The notes beneath the pieces were generated by a model. The model had not been told where the DNA came from, searched no databases, and was given only the letters and a program-made list of their open reading frames with translations. Positions 43,635 through 55,256 of a stretch of DNA of 64,000 nucleotides are shown here, piece after piece. Made by a program: the position numbers and the translations under genes. The first letter of the stretch is position 1; every line of letters begins with the position of its first letter. The DNA comes from Candidatus Pantoea carbekii (GTDB taxonomy: Bacteria; Pseudomonadota; Gammaproteobacteria; Enterobacterales; Enterobacteriaceae), in NCBI RefSeq assembly GCF_000971765.1, contig NZ_CP010907.1, positions 248,001-312,000 of the forward strand. The letters are read 5' to 3'.

Positions 43635-46600
43635 CTAGCCAACTGTCATAAGATTCGTATTGCCCCCTGTGGCAGCAGTATTTACACTTAATGAACGTTC
43701 AACTAGCAAACGTTCTAACAATAAATTAGTTTCACCTCGAGAAAAACTTTGTACTGATATAATCGCACCTTCACGTGAAGCAATTTGCTTACATAAATTG
43801 TGTAATGGTTCAACATCACCGTGATAAATAACCGCATTAAATTCTCTAGATAAAACGTTTTTTGTTAATTCTATTCGCTGTTGTAAAGTAGCAGGCAAAG
43901 AATATCGAAGTGTACGATGTAGTTCATCATCTTGCCACAACACTTTACTACCTAAGCTAGTTACTGCTGCTAACTGTACTAAAGTGTCTTCTTCGTTATC
44001 GGCAATACAGAGTACATAATCACGCGGAAGCAAACTAAAAGTATTACTTTCTCCGGTTGGACCTAAAAATAAGCGTACCGTGCCAGTTTGTGTCAAATCC
44101 TGATAGTATTGACATAAGGACAATAATGAAGGTTTATCTTTTTCTTTGGCCCATTGAAGTAATATTTGATGTGGTTTTAGTAACTCTGTGCGTAAAGTAA
44201 TATCTGTAGTATATTCTGTATCTGGACGATCTAAAACAGATTGCAGTGCATCAGCAGGGTAACTTGATAGCAAACGGTATAAATACAATGGCCCTCCAGC
44301 TTTAGGCCCAGTTCCAGAACGTCCTTGCCCTCCGAAAGGTTGTACGCCAACCACAGCACCTACCATATTACGATTTACATAAAGATTGCCTACTTTAGCT
44401 GTACTGTTGATTTGCTCAATAGTTTCATCAATTCGTGTATGTAGTCCGAGTGTTAGACCATAACCAGAAGCATTGATTTGAGCAATCAATTGAGGTAAAT
44501 TTTTTCGTGAAAAACGTAATACATGCAATACAGGTCCAAATATTTCTTTATCTAGATCACTGACTGTGTTTATTTCAATTAAAGTAGGTTTAATAAAATG
44601 ACCTCTTTTCCAATCATTTAAATCTTGTGGATGCTCCTGTATCGCTTGGTATACAGCAAAACCTTTGTTCCGCATAGCCCGAATATGACGTTTGATGTTA
44701 ATTTTAGCTTCAATATCAATCAATGGACCGATATCAGTAGAAAGTCTTTCAGGATTCCCCATGCGATATTCAGTCATTGTGCCGCGTAACATTTTCAATG
44801 TGTGATCCGCAATATCTTCTTGTACACATAGTAAACGCAATGCCGAACAACGTTGTCCTGCACTATCAAATGCAGATATCATAATATCACTTACTGCCTG
44901 CTCAGTCAGTGCAGAAGAATCTACGATCATAGCGTTGATGCCACCGGTTTCAGCTATCAATGGTATTGTATTGCCTTTTGGATCCAGACGGTCGGCGAGC
45001 CTATGCTGTAAGAAGTTTGCTACTTTACTAGAACCGGTAAATATAACGCCACACACACGATGATCGTTAATTAGCTGAGCGCCAACTGTCTCACCTGAAC
45101 CGGGTAAAAGTTGTAATACACCCGTTGGTATACCAGAATCTAATAGAATCTGAACTGATTGCGCTGCAATTAAAGGTGTTTGTTCCGCAGGTTTTGCTAA
45201 TACACTGTTACCGGCTGCTAATGCTGCTGCAATTTGCCCGATAAAAATCGCTAGTGGAAAGTTCCATGGACTGATACACACTATGGTTCCAAGTGGTCGA
45301 TGAGTTTGATTATCAAAATGTTCACGTACTATACTAGCATAGTAATAAAGAAAATCTATTGTTTCACGAATTTCTGCTATAGCATTGTTATAAGTTTTAC
45401 CCGCTTCGCGTATTAATAAACTTATCAGTTGTTGTATTTGACCTTCTATTGTTTTTGCTGCACGTTCTAGAATATCAGCACGTTCCTTTGGTAATACAGA
45501 AGACCAAATTGGAGCCATATGTACAGCTATATCCAATGCATGAGATACTTCATCTTCAGTTGCACAACATACATTGCCAACAATATCAATCGGTTGAGAG
45601 GGATTAATAACTGGACGACTAACTCCTTGATATGATGTATTACTCTTAATGATAGGTTGAGCGAACCACTCTTGATAGGCACTATCTAATAATGTATTAG
45701 AGAGCTCTGTAAGACGATGTTCATTAACCATATCAAAACCAACAGAGTTTATACGTCTATCACCATAAAGGTTACGTGGCAACGGGATTTGTGGATGAGG
45801 AAGACCAATAACCCCTTCGCTAATACCGATTTTTTCTACTATGGATACTGGATTAGTTACTAACTCATTAATTGGTAATGAAGTATTCGCAAGGCGATTT
45901 ACAAACGAAGTATTTGCACCGTTTTCCATTAAACGACGCACTAAATATGCTAGTAAAGTTTTATATGATCCTACTGGTGCGTAAATACGGCAAGGGCGAT
46001 TAAGTTTTCCATTAGATACTTTACCAACTACTTGTTTGTAAAGTGTTTCTCCCATGCCATATAAGCATTGAAACTCATATTGACCAGGATAATAGTTGTT
46101 ACCTGCAAGGTAATAAATAGCAGCTAATGTTTGTGTATTATGAGTAGCAAATTGTGGATAAATTAAATTTGGTTTGAGAAGCAGTTTGCGCGCACAGGCT
46201 AAATAAGAGATATCAGTGTATGATTTGCGGGTATATACTGGATAACCTTCCATACCGTCTACCTGAGCACGTTTGATTTCGCTATCCCAATAAGCCCCTT
46301 TTACTAAGCGAATCATTAAACGTCGATGGCTACGTTCTGCTAAATCTATTAATGCATCGATTACAAAAGGACAGCGTTTTTGATAAGCTTGAATTACAAA
46401 ACCAATACCGTTCCAATTATCTAGTTCTGGTTCAAAACATAATTTTTCTAACAGATCGAGTGATAATTCAAGACGATCCGCCTCTTCTGCATCAATACTA
46501 ATACCAATATCGTAAGAATATGCTAGCAGTGTTAATGCCTTAAGAGTTGGATATAATTCTTCTATGACTCGTTCATATTGTGCTCGACAGTAGCGCGGAT

Positions 46601-47600
46601 GCAATGCTGATAGCTTAATAGAAATACCAGGACCTTCATAAATACCACGACGATTAGATGCTTTACCAATTGCATGAATCGCTTTTTGATAAGAAAGTAG
46701 ATAAGCTTGAGCATCCTCAGACGTTAATGCGGCTTCACCTAACATATCATAAGAGTAACGGAATCCTATTTTTTCTAATTTGTATGCATTAGCTAATGCT
46801 TCATTGATGTTCTCACCGCTAACAAATTGCTTACCCATCAAACGAACTGCCATATCCATTGTTTTACGAATCAATGGTTCACTACTTTTAGTAAGAATTC
46901 GATGTAACGCACTAGATAGATTATTGCGATTATGACTATTAATTAATCGATTAGTAAAATCAAGCCCCCATGTTGCAGCGTTGACATACATCGAATTACT
47001 ATGTCCGAAATGTAATTTCCAGTTACCTTTGCTAATTTTATCACGAATTAACAGATCACGCGTTGCTTGATCAGGAATACGCAGTAATGCCTCTGCTAAA
47101 GACATTAACGCGACTCCTTCCTGTGAACAAAGGGAAAATTCTTGTAGTAGACTTTGTACTATATGTGTACGGGTACTTATTTTTTTTTGATACCGCAGTG
47201 TTTTTGCCAAACTATATGCTAGTTTATATATTTTTTTTGATATTGACTTAGAACAGCGTGCCTGTTCTAGGAGAACTGGTATTGCGTGCATCTCCGACAA
47301 TCGCCAGGAATCGGTAACAGCGGAACGTATAACTGAATATGTTAAAACATATTTTTTAAAGTCCTTAAAAGGCCTGACCGCTTCTTGTGATTTTTCGAGA
47401 AGTATACCGTCAATTTTAATAGGATCATTGTGCTGCGAAAAAATTTCGGGTATCGTATTTTCTGCTTCAAGTTGAGATAGGTAATGTAGAATTGCCTGTT
47501 CAACCAACCAATTTTGTGTTTTTTCAGTTTTTTTTACTGCTAATTTGATACGATTATAGGTGGCTTCGTCCAGTTTCACCCCCATGGTAGTAATCCCCAT
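43635..47600 (-). CDS. putA: Trifunctional PutA: transcriptional repressor, proline dehydrogenase and pyrroline-5-carboxylate dehydrogenase
   Basis: Oxidises proline to glutamate, passing electrons to quinone and NAD. 1321 residues against 1320 in E. coli, aligned end to end. Residues about 1-47 are the ribbon-helix-helix DNA-binding domain (MGITTMGVKLDEATYNRIKL). The FAD-binding proline dehydrogenase barrel (about 260-610) has GPGISIKLSALHPRY, IDAEEADRLE and RLVKGAYWDSEIKRAQ. The aldehyde dehydrogenase domain (about 650-1130) has ISPWNFPLAIFIGQIAAALA, the general-base FTGSSKVA and ETGGINAMIVDSS loops and the catalytic cysteine in SAGQRCSALR. The C-terminal domain seen in long PutAs is kept. 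Divergent from putP, which PutA represses in E. coli. Large intact catabolic gene, unusual in a reduced genome. Confidence 0.98.
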   Translation of the reverse strand: MGITTMGVKLDEATYNRIKLAVKKTEKTQNWLVEQAILHYLSQLEAENTIPEIFSQHNDPIKIDGILLEKSQEAVRPFKDFKKYVLTYSVIRSAVTDSWRLSEMHAIPVLLEQARCSKSISKKIYKLAYSLAKTLRYQKKISTRTHIVQSLLQEFSLCSQEGVALMSLAEALLRIPDQATRDLLIRDKISKGNWKLHFGHSNSMYVNAATWGLDFTNRLINSHNRNNLSSALHRILTKSSEPLIRKTMDMAVRLMGKQFVSGENINEALANAYKLEKIGFRYSYDMLGEAALTSEDAQAYLLSYQKAIHAIGKASNRRGIYEGPGISIKLSALHPRYCRAQYERVIEELYPTLKALTLLAYSYDIGISIDAEEADRLELSLDLLEKLCFEPELDNWNGIGFVIQAYQKRCPFVIDALIDLAERSHRRLMIRLVKGAYWDSEIKRAQVDGMEGYPVYTRKSYTDISYLACARKLLLKPNLIYPQFATHNTQTLAAIYYLAGNNYYPGQYEFQCLYGMGETLYKQVVGKVSNGKLNRPCRIYAPVGSYKTLLAYLVRRLMENGANTSFVNRLANTSLPINELVTNPVSIVEKIGISEGVIGLPHPQIPLPRNLYGDRRINSVGFDMVNEHRLTELSNTLLDSAYQEWFAQPIIKSNTSYQGVSRPVINPSQPIDIVGNVCCATEDEVSHALDIAVHMAPIWSSVLPKERADILERAAKTIEGQIQQLISLLIREAGKTYNNAIAEIRETIDFLYYYASIVREHFDNQTHRPLGTIVCISPWNFPLAIFIGQIAAALAAGNSVLAKPAEQTPLIAAQSVQILLDSGIPTGVLQLLPGSGETVGAQLINDHRVCGVIFTGSSKVANFLQHRLADRLDPKGNTIPLIAETGGINAMIVDSSALTEQAVSDIMISAFDSAGQRCSALRLLCVQEDIADHTLKMLRGTMTEYRMGNPERLSTDIGPLIDIEAKINIKRHIRAMRNKGFAVYQAIQEHPQDLNDWKRGHFIKPTLIEINTVSDLDKEIFGPVLHVLRFSRKNLPQLIAQINASGYGLTLGLHTRIDETIEQINSTAKVGNLYVNRNMVGAVVGVQPFGGQGRSGTGPKAGGPLYLYRLLSSYPADALQSVLDRPDTEYTTDITLRTELLKPHQILLQWAKEKDKPSLLSLCQYYQDLTQTGTVRLFLGPTGESNTFSLLPRDYVLCIADNEEDTLVQLAAVTSLGSKVLWQDDELHRTLRYSLPATLQQRIELTKNVLSREFNAVIYHGDVEPLHNLCKQIASREGAIISVQSFSRGETNLLLERLLVERSLSVNTAATGGNTNLMTVG

Positions 47601-47960
47601 TATTCTCTCAGTCCTCGAAAAATGAATTAATATTAATAGTGTAATACTTGTATGATTATTTAATTTTAATTTTAAAAATATTATTTTCTTTACTTTATAT
47701 ACAACTACTATTTAACTGCGTCAATGTAACCTTAGATAATGCGTTTATTAAAATAAGTTACTTGATTAAATTTTAAAATTAATACAAAAATATTAAAGTT
47801 CCAATGGCTATTTCAAGTGTAATAGTAAAAGCTGAGAGAAGCTAATATACTTAAAATTTGCATTAGCACAAATTTATAAAAAGTTATATAACGTTGCTAT
47901 ATTAATGATAGAGTTATTACCGTATGAAGTACATCAATCTATGTATAAATGCGTAACATA

Positions 47961-48009
47961 AGTCCAAGAGCAAGGTAAGGTTCCACGTTCCTAAAAGGAC
48001 TCTTTTTTT
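47961..48009 (+). terminator. Terminator-like hairpin in the putP leader
   Basis: AGTCC (47961-47965) pairs with GGACT (47997-48001), with weaker internal pairing, followed by C and seven T. It reads toward putP, with no gene upstream on that strand (putA is divergent), so it would end a leader transcript or small RNA some 90 bases before putP. Confidence 0.45.
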
Positions 48010-48030
48010 AATATACGGTCAAATTCTGAT

Positions 48031-48070
48031 GCTATCTTCTGTGATAGCTTAGAAAGAAATTGCTTTCTAA
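48031..48070 (+). promoter_or_regulatory. Two tandem hairpins just before putP
   Basis: Hairpin one is GCTATC / GATAGC (48031-48048). Hairpin two is TTAGAAAG / CTTTCTAA (48049-48070), immediately adjacent. They end 20 bases before the putP ribosome site and could shape the 5' leader. Confidence 0.5.
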
Positions 48071-48099
48071 AAAGTTTAATAAATTAAGTGGAGAGCGTG

Positions 48100-49602
48100 A
48101 TGAATGTAAATACACCAATGTTAATAACTTTTATTATTTACATCCTCGGAATGATATTAATTGGGTTTATAGCCTATTATTCAACATCGGGCTTTGAAGA
48201 TTATATGTTAGGTGGGCGCAGTTTAGGTACTGTAGTAACGGCTCTTTCTACCGGGGCATCGGATATGAGCGGATGGTTATTGATGGGATTACCAGGTGCT
48301 ATTTTCACTTCGGGCATTACTGCTAGTTGGATTGCAATCGGCTTAACTATTGGTGCTTGGATTAATTGGACAGTAGTAGCAGGTCGTCTACGTGTACAAA
48401 CTGAGTACTATGATAATGCGCTTACATTGCCAGATTTTTTTACTAATCGTTTTGAAGATCATACAAAAGCTTTGCGTGTTACTTCTGTATTAATCATTCT
48501 TGTATTTTTTACTATTTACTGTTCTTCGGGTGTAGTAGCTGGAGCTCACTTATTTGAAGTGACATTCCATATGAGTTACCAGAATGCTTTATGGTCTGCT
48601 GCTGCTGCTACCATTCTATATACCTTAGTAGGTGGTTTTTTAGCAGTTAGTTGGACTGATACGATACAAGCTAGTTTGATGATTTTTGCATTAATTTTAA
48701 CACCAATTATGGTAATTATTACTGTAGGAGGCTTCTCGGATTCATTAGAGATAATTAAAGCGAAAAACCCATTAAACTTGAATTTAATAAAAGGAGCAAA
48801 TGTTTGCTCAGTAATTTCATTGCTAAGTTGGGGACTAGGTTATTTTGGTCAACCACATATCTTAGCGCGCTTTATGGCATCAGGTTCTCAACGTTCTGTT
48901 CATAAAGCTCGTTATATCAGCATGACTTGGATGATTTTATGTTTAATTGGTGCTGTTGCTATTGGTTTTTTTGGTATTGCATATTTTCAAAATCATCCAG
49001 AACAAGCATCAGAAGTAAATCAAAATAGTGAACGTATTTTCATTGAGTTAGCCCAACTTCTATTTAATCCATGGATGTCTGGTGTACTATTATCAGCGGT
49101 TTTAGCCGCCATCATGTCAACTTTGAGTTGCCAACTATTAGTGTCTTCAAGCGCACTTACGGAAGATTTATACAAAGGATTTTTTCGAAAAAATGCGAGT
49201 GAGAAGGAATTAGTATATGTTGGTCGTTTCATGGTGCTAGTTATAGCAATTATAGCTATTTTAATAGCTACAAATCCGAAAAATCGTGTTTTAGGTCTTG
49301 TTGGTTACGCTTGGGCAGGTTTTGGTGCATCTTTCGGTCCTGTAATTTTATTTAGCCTTTGTTGGAAGAGAATGACACGTAATGCTGCATTAGCGGGTAT
49401 GATTGTCGGCTCAATTACAGTATTTTTATGGAGAATATATGGTTGGATAGAATTATATGAAATTATTCCTGGCTTTATTATGGGTACTATAGCTGTTTTA
49501 GTAGTGACTTTAAGTGAAGCTCCTCCATCACAAAGCATACAGCGACGTTTTGCCGAAACAGAAACGAAATATCTCAAGACAGCGAAATACTTTAATAAAT
49601 AA
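48100..49602 (+). CDS. putP: Sodium/proline symporter
   Basis: Inner-membrane Na+-coupled proline importer of the SSS family (LeuT fold, 13 membrane helices). From the ATG at 48100, six bases after GGAG, it has 500 residues (502 in E. coli). An earlier in-frame GTG at 48088 lies ahead of the ribosome site and is not used. Key blocks: GASDMSGWLLMGLPGAIF (Na+ and proline contacts), FFTIYCSSGVVAGAHLFE, GGFLAVSWTDTIQASLMI, SWGLGYFGQPHILARFMA and MSTLSCQLLVSSSALTEDLYK. Divergent from putA, it brings in the substrate PutA burns. Confidence 0.98.
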   Translation: MNVNTPMLITFIIYILGMILIGFIAYYSTSGFEDYMLGGRSLGTVVTALSTGASDMSGWLLMGLPGAIFTSGITASWIAIGLTIGAWINWTVVAGRLRVQTEYYDNALTLPDFFTNRFEDHTKALRVTSVLIILVFFTIYCSSGVVAGAHLFEVTFHMSYQNALWSAAAATILYTLVGGFLAVSWTDTIQASLMIFALILTPIMVIITVGGFSDSLEIIKAKNPLNLNLIKGANVCSVISLLSWGLGYFGQPHILARFMASGSQRSVHKARYISMTWMILCLIGAVAIGFFGIAYFQNHPEQASEVNQNSERIFIELAQLLFNPWMSGVLLSAVLAAIMSTLSCQLLVSSSALTEDLYKGFFRKNASEKELVYVGRFMVLVIAIIAILIATNPKNRVLGLVGYAWAGFGASFGPVILFSLCWKRMTRNAALAGMIVGSITVFLWRIYGWIELYEIIPGFIMGTIAVLVVTLSEAPPSQSIQRRFAETETKYLKTAKYFNK

Positions 49603-49625
49603 ACGCCTTATAAATCAACGTTATT

Positions 49626-49663
49626 CCGTCTCTTATTAATCTAATTACTTAATATTGAGACGG
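49626..49663 (+). terminator. Terminator after putP
   Basis: Outer stem CCGTCTC / GAGACGG (7 bp, perfect) with inner TATTAA / TTAATA pairing, starting 23 bases after the putP stop and followed by T-rich sequence interrupted by G. Confidence 0.65.
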
Positions 49664-51852
49664 TATTTGTGTTATTTTTATCAATGATATTAATTTGATT
49701 CTTAACCTTAATATAAATATCCTAATGATTTAATGTTAAAAATATTTTAACATCAAGAGGCAAGAAATTTTTATTTCTTATGGCATGATATTAATGTGAG
49801 GTGGCTTAAAGTTAAAGTGGCTTTAATTTCTAGTGTGATCGCTAGTTACTCGAACAGGAGTCCTTAATAGCGAACTTTTTTTTAAAAATTATGCGGATAG
49901 CATCCATTATAAGTAGATAATATTTTTTATTTAGGTACATTAATTAAACGACAAGAATTAAACGACAAGTGAAGTTTTTAAAAAGCAAGAGTATCGCATT
50001 TCTGACAGTGATGACATTAACTTTTATATTATTTTATATACGTAAGATTTTATTCAACATCTAAATAACGTTAGAAAAATGGTTAAAACAAACTTTATAA
50101 AAGAAAAAAAAACAATACACTTTCATTAATAGTCATATTATTCTCAGTACTGTCATGATAAAGGCTAAAATTAATATTACTTACTTCTAGCCTGTTTGCT
50201 CTGCTGCTATTGCTATACAAAGTCTAAGTGATGATACACTTACTACTGATGCAATATTATATTGATTTATGATACTAATAACAATACTTATTCAGTATAG
50301 TCGTTTTTGCATGAATATCAAACTACTTTTTTATTTGTATTAATATTATTGTATTCATTTCTTATGGCGCATTTTCTTCTAATGCTATTAACGCTTTCAA
50401 TGTAACATAGATTATGTAATTTTTGCAAAGAAATTTCTTTTAATTTAAACAAGATTTAATATATTTATTATCGTTAAGTAGAGTATTAGAAAATGTATTG
50501 TGTTCTGTTAAAAAATATCGAGTGTAAGCGAAATTGTATCTAGTTGATTTAAATCATTTTAATTTCACTGATATTTTTTATTGGTTAGATAATTTATAAA
50601 ATAGACTATACCTTAAATGTTATATACATAAATACTGTTTTACCTTTTTTCTAAAAATAAACATTTTTTTTTAAAGTTTAACCTTGGTCGTGAATGTAAT
50701 AAATTGTTAATTTGTATTTTACTGCTATCGAGTAGCGGATTTGTGCTGCAAATTACTGTAATGCGCTTAACGATGAATGTATATCTGTTGCTATAATGCA
50801 GTTGCTTATCCATAATAGATGAGTGTTAGAAATAAAAAAACAGTCAATAGAAAATTTTAAATACGTGACAATAATAGAAGAACGGAAAAATATTACACTA
50901 AGTTTTAGCTAAACAATAGTTGTTAAATTGAATTTAGGTAAATGCGATATACGCTATCCTCTTCTGAACAAAACGAAAATTAATAGATAAAAAATTTTTT
51001 AGTCTTATTAAGAAAATCAATTTATTTCAGTGTATTAATCTGATAGCTAATTATAAAATCAATGTAATCAAAACAATTAAAGCGTTAGCATATATTACTG
51101 AATTGCTAAATAATGCAGTAAAAGTTAAAAATTTAAATTACTTCTTTAGAATATCAGAATTATGAACACATCGAATTAATTGCTGCATTGTTTCATATTT
51201 GAAATGTAGAATAAATCAATGTAATGATGAATTTTAAAAAAACAAAAAATAGATATTTCAGCGATCTTCACTCATTAGAAATTTGCGTTACTGTACACAT
51301 ATAGTACTAAGAAAATGGAAAATTAAAACGATTAACTCGATAAAGATTTTTAAACACTGAAAACTTGTTTTAGTAAATTAATTTTTCCATTTCCAATATC
51401 AAAAGTAATCAAAGATATTGCACATCTCATGAAACGAGAAGTATATAGCAAAACTTTCGAAAAAAGGTGGTTAGAGTTATAGAAATTTATGATTTTTTAA
51501 AAAAAATTCTGATCGGGAAGCACGAAAAATTGCAGATTTACCTCGTGCTATTTTACCACAATAATAACATCCAATTATTGCGAGTAATAAATGCTAATTT
51601 TCGACACATAAAGAATAGTGTGAATAAATACAGTACAAAGCATGGTTTTTAACCTTAAAAGTAGCTATAAATTTCTAATTATCACCTTATAAAGCAATCT
51701 GTCGAAATTTTAGCAAAAATATTTTATTAATTAGAATAAATTTATAATCTCAATTTCAATATATAAAAAATAAATTTTGATTAAAGAGTGGATTTTATAT
51801 TTTTAATATAATTAACTACGTTATTTCTAATACAATAGAATATAAAAACTAT
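49664..51852. other. 2.2-kb degenerate region between putP and tRNA-Ser
   Basis: No intact gene. Base composition is slightly less extreme than in the his-tmaR desert, and short protein-like stretches appear in several plus frames (for example AAIAIQSLSDDTLTTDAILY near 50195-50260 and REARKIADLPRAIL near 51515-51555), which suggests one or more decayed genes of unknown identity. A 61-codon open frame at 51467-51652 is not credible as a gene. Confidence 0.5.
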
Positions 51853-51939
51853 CGGTGAGAGAGGGATTCGAACCCCCGATACGTTAAATCGTATACACGC
51901 TTTCCAAGCGTACTCCTTCAGCCTCTCGGACATCTCACC
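51853..51939 (-). tRNA. serX: tRNA-Ser(GGA)
   Basis: An 87-base type II tRNA with a long variable arm. The acceptor GGTGAGA pairs with TCTCACC, the anticodon loop reads CTTGGAAAG with anticodon GGA, and the discriminator is G. The bases following are AT, so CCA is not encoded. It reads TCC and TCT codons. It lies on the same strand as ychF and next to the put block, comparable to serX of E. coli. Confidence 0.96.
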
Positions 51940-52013
51940 ATATAAATTTTTAAAGACTATAATTTTAAGTTTACTGATGCGTTTTTTAGTGACAATAAAT
52001 TCAGCTGTATATT

Positions 52014-53105
52014 CTATACTTTAAATAAAAAGTTTAAAATATCACCATCTTGTATAAGATAATCTTTTCCTTCTGAACGTATTTTTCCTGCTTTTTTCAC
52101 ACCGTGTTCACCCTTGTAGGTTATAAAATCTACAAATGCAATAGTTTGTACACGAATAAAACCCTTTGCAAAATCACTATGTATTTTACCTGCTGCTTGT
52201 AATGCAGTTGTTCCAATAGGAACAGTCCAAGCACGCACTTCTTTTGCACCAACAGTAAAATAAGTCTGCAGGTTCAATAATTTATATCCGGCGGAAATTA
52301 CACGATTTAAACCGGATTCTCTTAAACCAAGTTGAATTAAAAACTCTGAGTGTTCTGTATCTTCTAACTTAGAAATCTCTGATTCTAAAGTAGCACATAA
52401 TGGAACTACTATTGACCCTTCAGTCTCACAGATAGAGTATATCTGAGAGAGATAAAGATTGTTTGCAGTTCTTTCGTTATGAATATTAGCAATATACATT
52501 ACTGGTTTAATAGTTAAAAATTTAAGGTAATCAATAGAATCTATTTCTATATTATTTAGTTTTAATGATCGTAACATACTCATACTTTCAAGATGTAATA
52601 GACATTTTTCTAATGTCGCTATTTTTATATCTATGTCGTTTTGAGTGAATTTAGTTTTCTTCTTTGCACATTCAATAGCACGCTGACAAGTTTCAAAATC
52701 TGACAATATCATTTCAGTATTAATAATTTCAATGTCTTCTTTTGGATTTACTTGGCCGGATACATGTATAATCTTCTCATTTTCAAAACAACGCACTACA
52801 TGAGCAATTGCTTCAGTTTCACGAACATTATTTAAAAATTGATTACCCAGTCCTTCACCTTTAGAGGCTCCTTTAACTAAACCAGCTATATCAGTGAATT
52901 GCATTGTAGTAGGTATAGTACATTTGGAATTAACAATTTTACTAAGTTGATCGAGACGATGATCAGGAACTGCTACTACACCATTATTCGGTTTAATAGT
53001 ACAGAATGGAAAATTACCTACTTGAGTAGTTAATTTTGTTAGCGCGTTGAACAAAGTAGATTTGCCAACGTTTGGCAAGCCTATAATACCGCATTTAAAG
53101 CCCAT
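52014..53105 (-). CDS. ychF: Ribosome-binding ATPase YchF
   Basis: Obg-family P-loop protein that prefers ATP and acts on ribosomes and the oxidative stress response. From [19 protein letters not shown] (start 53105) it has 363 residues, as in E. coli; four in-frame codons upstream are not used. The Walker A motif is GLPNVGKST, the switch region [20 protein letters not shown], and the altered G4 motif that gives ATP specificity is MYIANIHNE. The C-terminal TGS domain (about 280-363) ends [18 protein letters not shown]. It lies 116 bases after pth in the conserved order. Confidence 0.97.
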   Translation of the reverse strand: MGFKCGIIGLPNVGKSTLFNALTKLTTQVGNFPFCTIKPNNGVVAVPDHRLDQLSKIVNSKCTIPTTMQFTDIAGLVKGASKGEGLGNQFLNNVRETEAIAHVVRCFENEKIIHVSGQVNPKEDIEIINTEMILSDFETCQRAIECAKKKTKFTQNDIDIKIATLEKCLLHLESMSMLRSLKLNNIEIDSIDYLKFLTIKPVMYIANIHNERTANNLYLSQIYSICETEGSIVVPLCATLESEISKLEDTEHSEFLIQLGLRESGLNRVISAGYKLLNLQTYFTVGAKEVRAWTVPIGTTALQAAGKIHSDFAKGFIRVQTIAFVDFITYKGEHGVKKAGKIRSEGKDYLIQDGDILNFLFKV

Positions 53106-53221
53106 TCTGATAGTCACCTTAATTTGATCAATACATATACATTTAACTTTCAGTACAGTATAGATTTATGGAGTTTTATTTTATTATACATAGAAATAAC
53201 CTTTTGTCATAGTTAATTAAC

Positions 53222-53803
53222 TTAACGAGTTCCAAATGAGTGTAATCGATTCATTGCTTTATTTTTATCTTTTAACCATAATTCAGTGCAGCATACCGCT
53301 TCATACATGACGGAATCAATCAATTTTTGTTCATCAAGTGCAGGTACACTCAAAATAAAACTGTTTACTTTATCACGTTCACTAGGATGTCCAATACCGA
53401 AACGTAATCGATGAAAATTACTATTAGATAATTTATTGATAATATCTTTTAAACCGTTATGACCACCATGTCCACCTCCTTGCTTGAATTTTGCTACACC
53501 TGGTAATAAATCCATTTCATCATGTGCTACTAAAATTTCTTCTGGTTGAATATGATAGACATTCAGTGTTGCTTCAATAGCTTTACCACTTAAATTCATA
53601 AAGGTATTAGGCACTAACAAATGTATATTACTGCCTCCTAAAGCAACATATGCGGTATCACCAAATAGTTTAGGTTCACTTTTAAACGACTGATGAGTAT
53701 ATTTTGCTAACAGATAGACGTACTGTGCACCTAAATTATGCCTTGTTTTATTATACTTTAATCCTGGATTATTTAGACCCACAATTAATTTAATGTCTTT
53801 CAT
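53222..53803 (-). CDS. pth: Peptidyl-tRNA hydrolase
   Basis: Releases tRNA from drop-off peptidyl-tRNAs. The ATG at 53803 ([17 protein letters not shown]) with GGA upstream gives 193 residues (194 in E. coli); a 25-codon hydrophobic extension upstream, in frame but unlike the family, is rejected. Active-site residues are in [13 protein letters not shown] (catalytic His), [10 protein letters not shown] and [12 protein letters not shown], with [13 protein letters not shown] and RLRFGIGHP following. The gene keeps its ancestral place between ychF and prs. Confidence 0.97.
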   Translation of the reverse strand: MKDIKLIVGLNNPGLKYNKTRHNLGAQYVYLLAKYTHQSFKSEPKLFGDTAYVALGGSNIHLLVPNTFMNLSGKAIEATLNVYHIQPEEILVAHDEMDLLPGVAKFKQGGGHGGHNGLKDIINKLSNSNFHRLRFGIGHPSERDKVNSFILSVPALDEQKLIDSVMYEAVCCTELWLKDKNKAMNRLHSFGTR

Positions 53804-54204
53804 ATCTTTTTTCCAATTTTTTTTCAAGAAAATTTTTTTGAAAAAAAACCATGAAAATAGCAAATCAAGAGCTAACATGGATTCTTGTCATACTAATTTT
53901 TACTAATTAACATCATATTGACTATAATATTAAGAAATGATGAAAACATTAGTTATTTTTTTAAAATTATAACTTTGATTAAAAATTTATTTTTTAAAAA
54001 ATTAATTTTTAAATTCTCTAAATTTTAACAATCTATTAATAAATTTCATTTTTTTAATAAGTGAAATATTTCAATTTTTTCAAAAAATTTAATAAACTTT
54101 ACTACTCACGAAACTATATATCTTTAAAATTTACTAATTATAAAATACAAAATTTTTTTATTTTAGTAAAAAATATAACCTTTTATTTATAATTCATCGG
54201 TATA
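53804..54204. other. Spacer between prs and pth
   Basis: 401 AT-rich bases where E. coli has ychH and dauA. No remnant of either was readable. A T-run/A-run inverted repeat near 53817-53850 is homopolymer noise. Confidence 0.55.
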
Positions 54205-55206
<1,002 letters not shown>

Positions 55207-55256
55207 TCACAGTTATTGATATATGTGCTTTTTATCATTAAGATGAAAAATGCATA

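Larger units (their letters stand above)
47601..48099. promoter_or_regulatory. putA-putP divergent control region
   Basis: 499 AT-rich bases that must hold both promoters and any PutA operators. E. coli PutA recognises GTTGCA; I see only one near match (GTTGCT near 47892), so operator placement is uncertain. The putP-proximal half has a terminator-like hairpin (47961-48009) and two tandem hairpins (48031-48070), listed separately. Confidence 0.6.

Noticed and set aside
47880..47900. Possible PutA operator (GTTGCT)
   Set aside because: One mismatch to the E. coli GTTGCA core and no second copy nearby; too little to call.
51467..51652. 61-codon open frame before tRNA-Ser
   Set aside because: Another frame of the same bases looks more protein-like, and there is no similarity or ribosome site; probably part of a decayed region.
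53817..53850. T-run/A-run palindrome upstream of pth
   Set aside because: Formed almost only of homopolymers, expected in this base composition.
53803..53878. Longer N-terminus for pth with a hydrophobic 25-residue extension
   Set aside because: The extension is coded by homopolymer-rich DNA, has no counterpart in the family, and the inner ATG has a ribosome site and fits the alignment.
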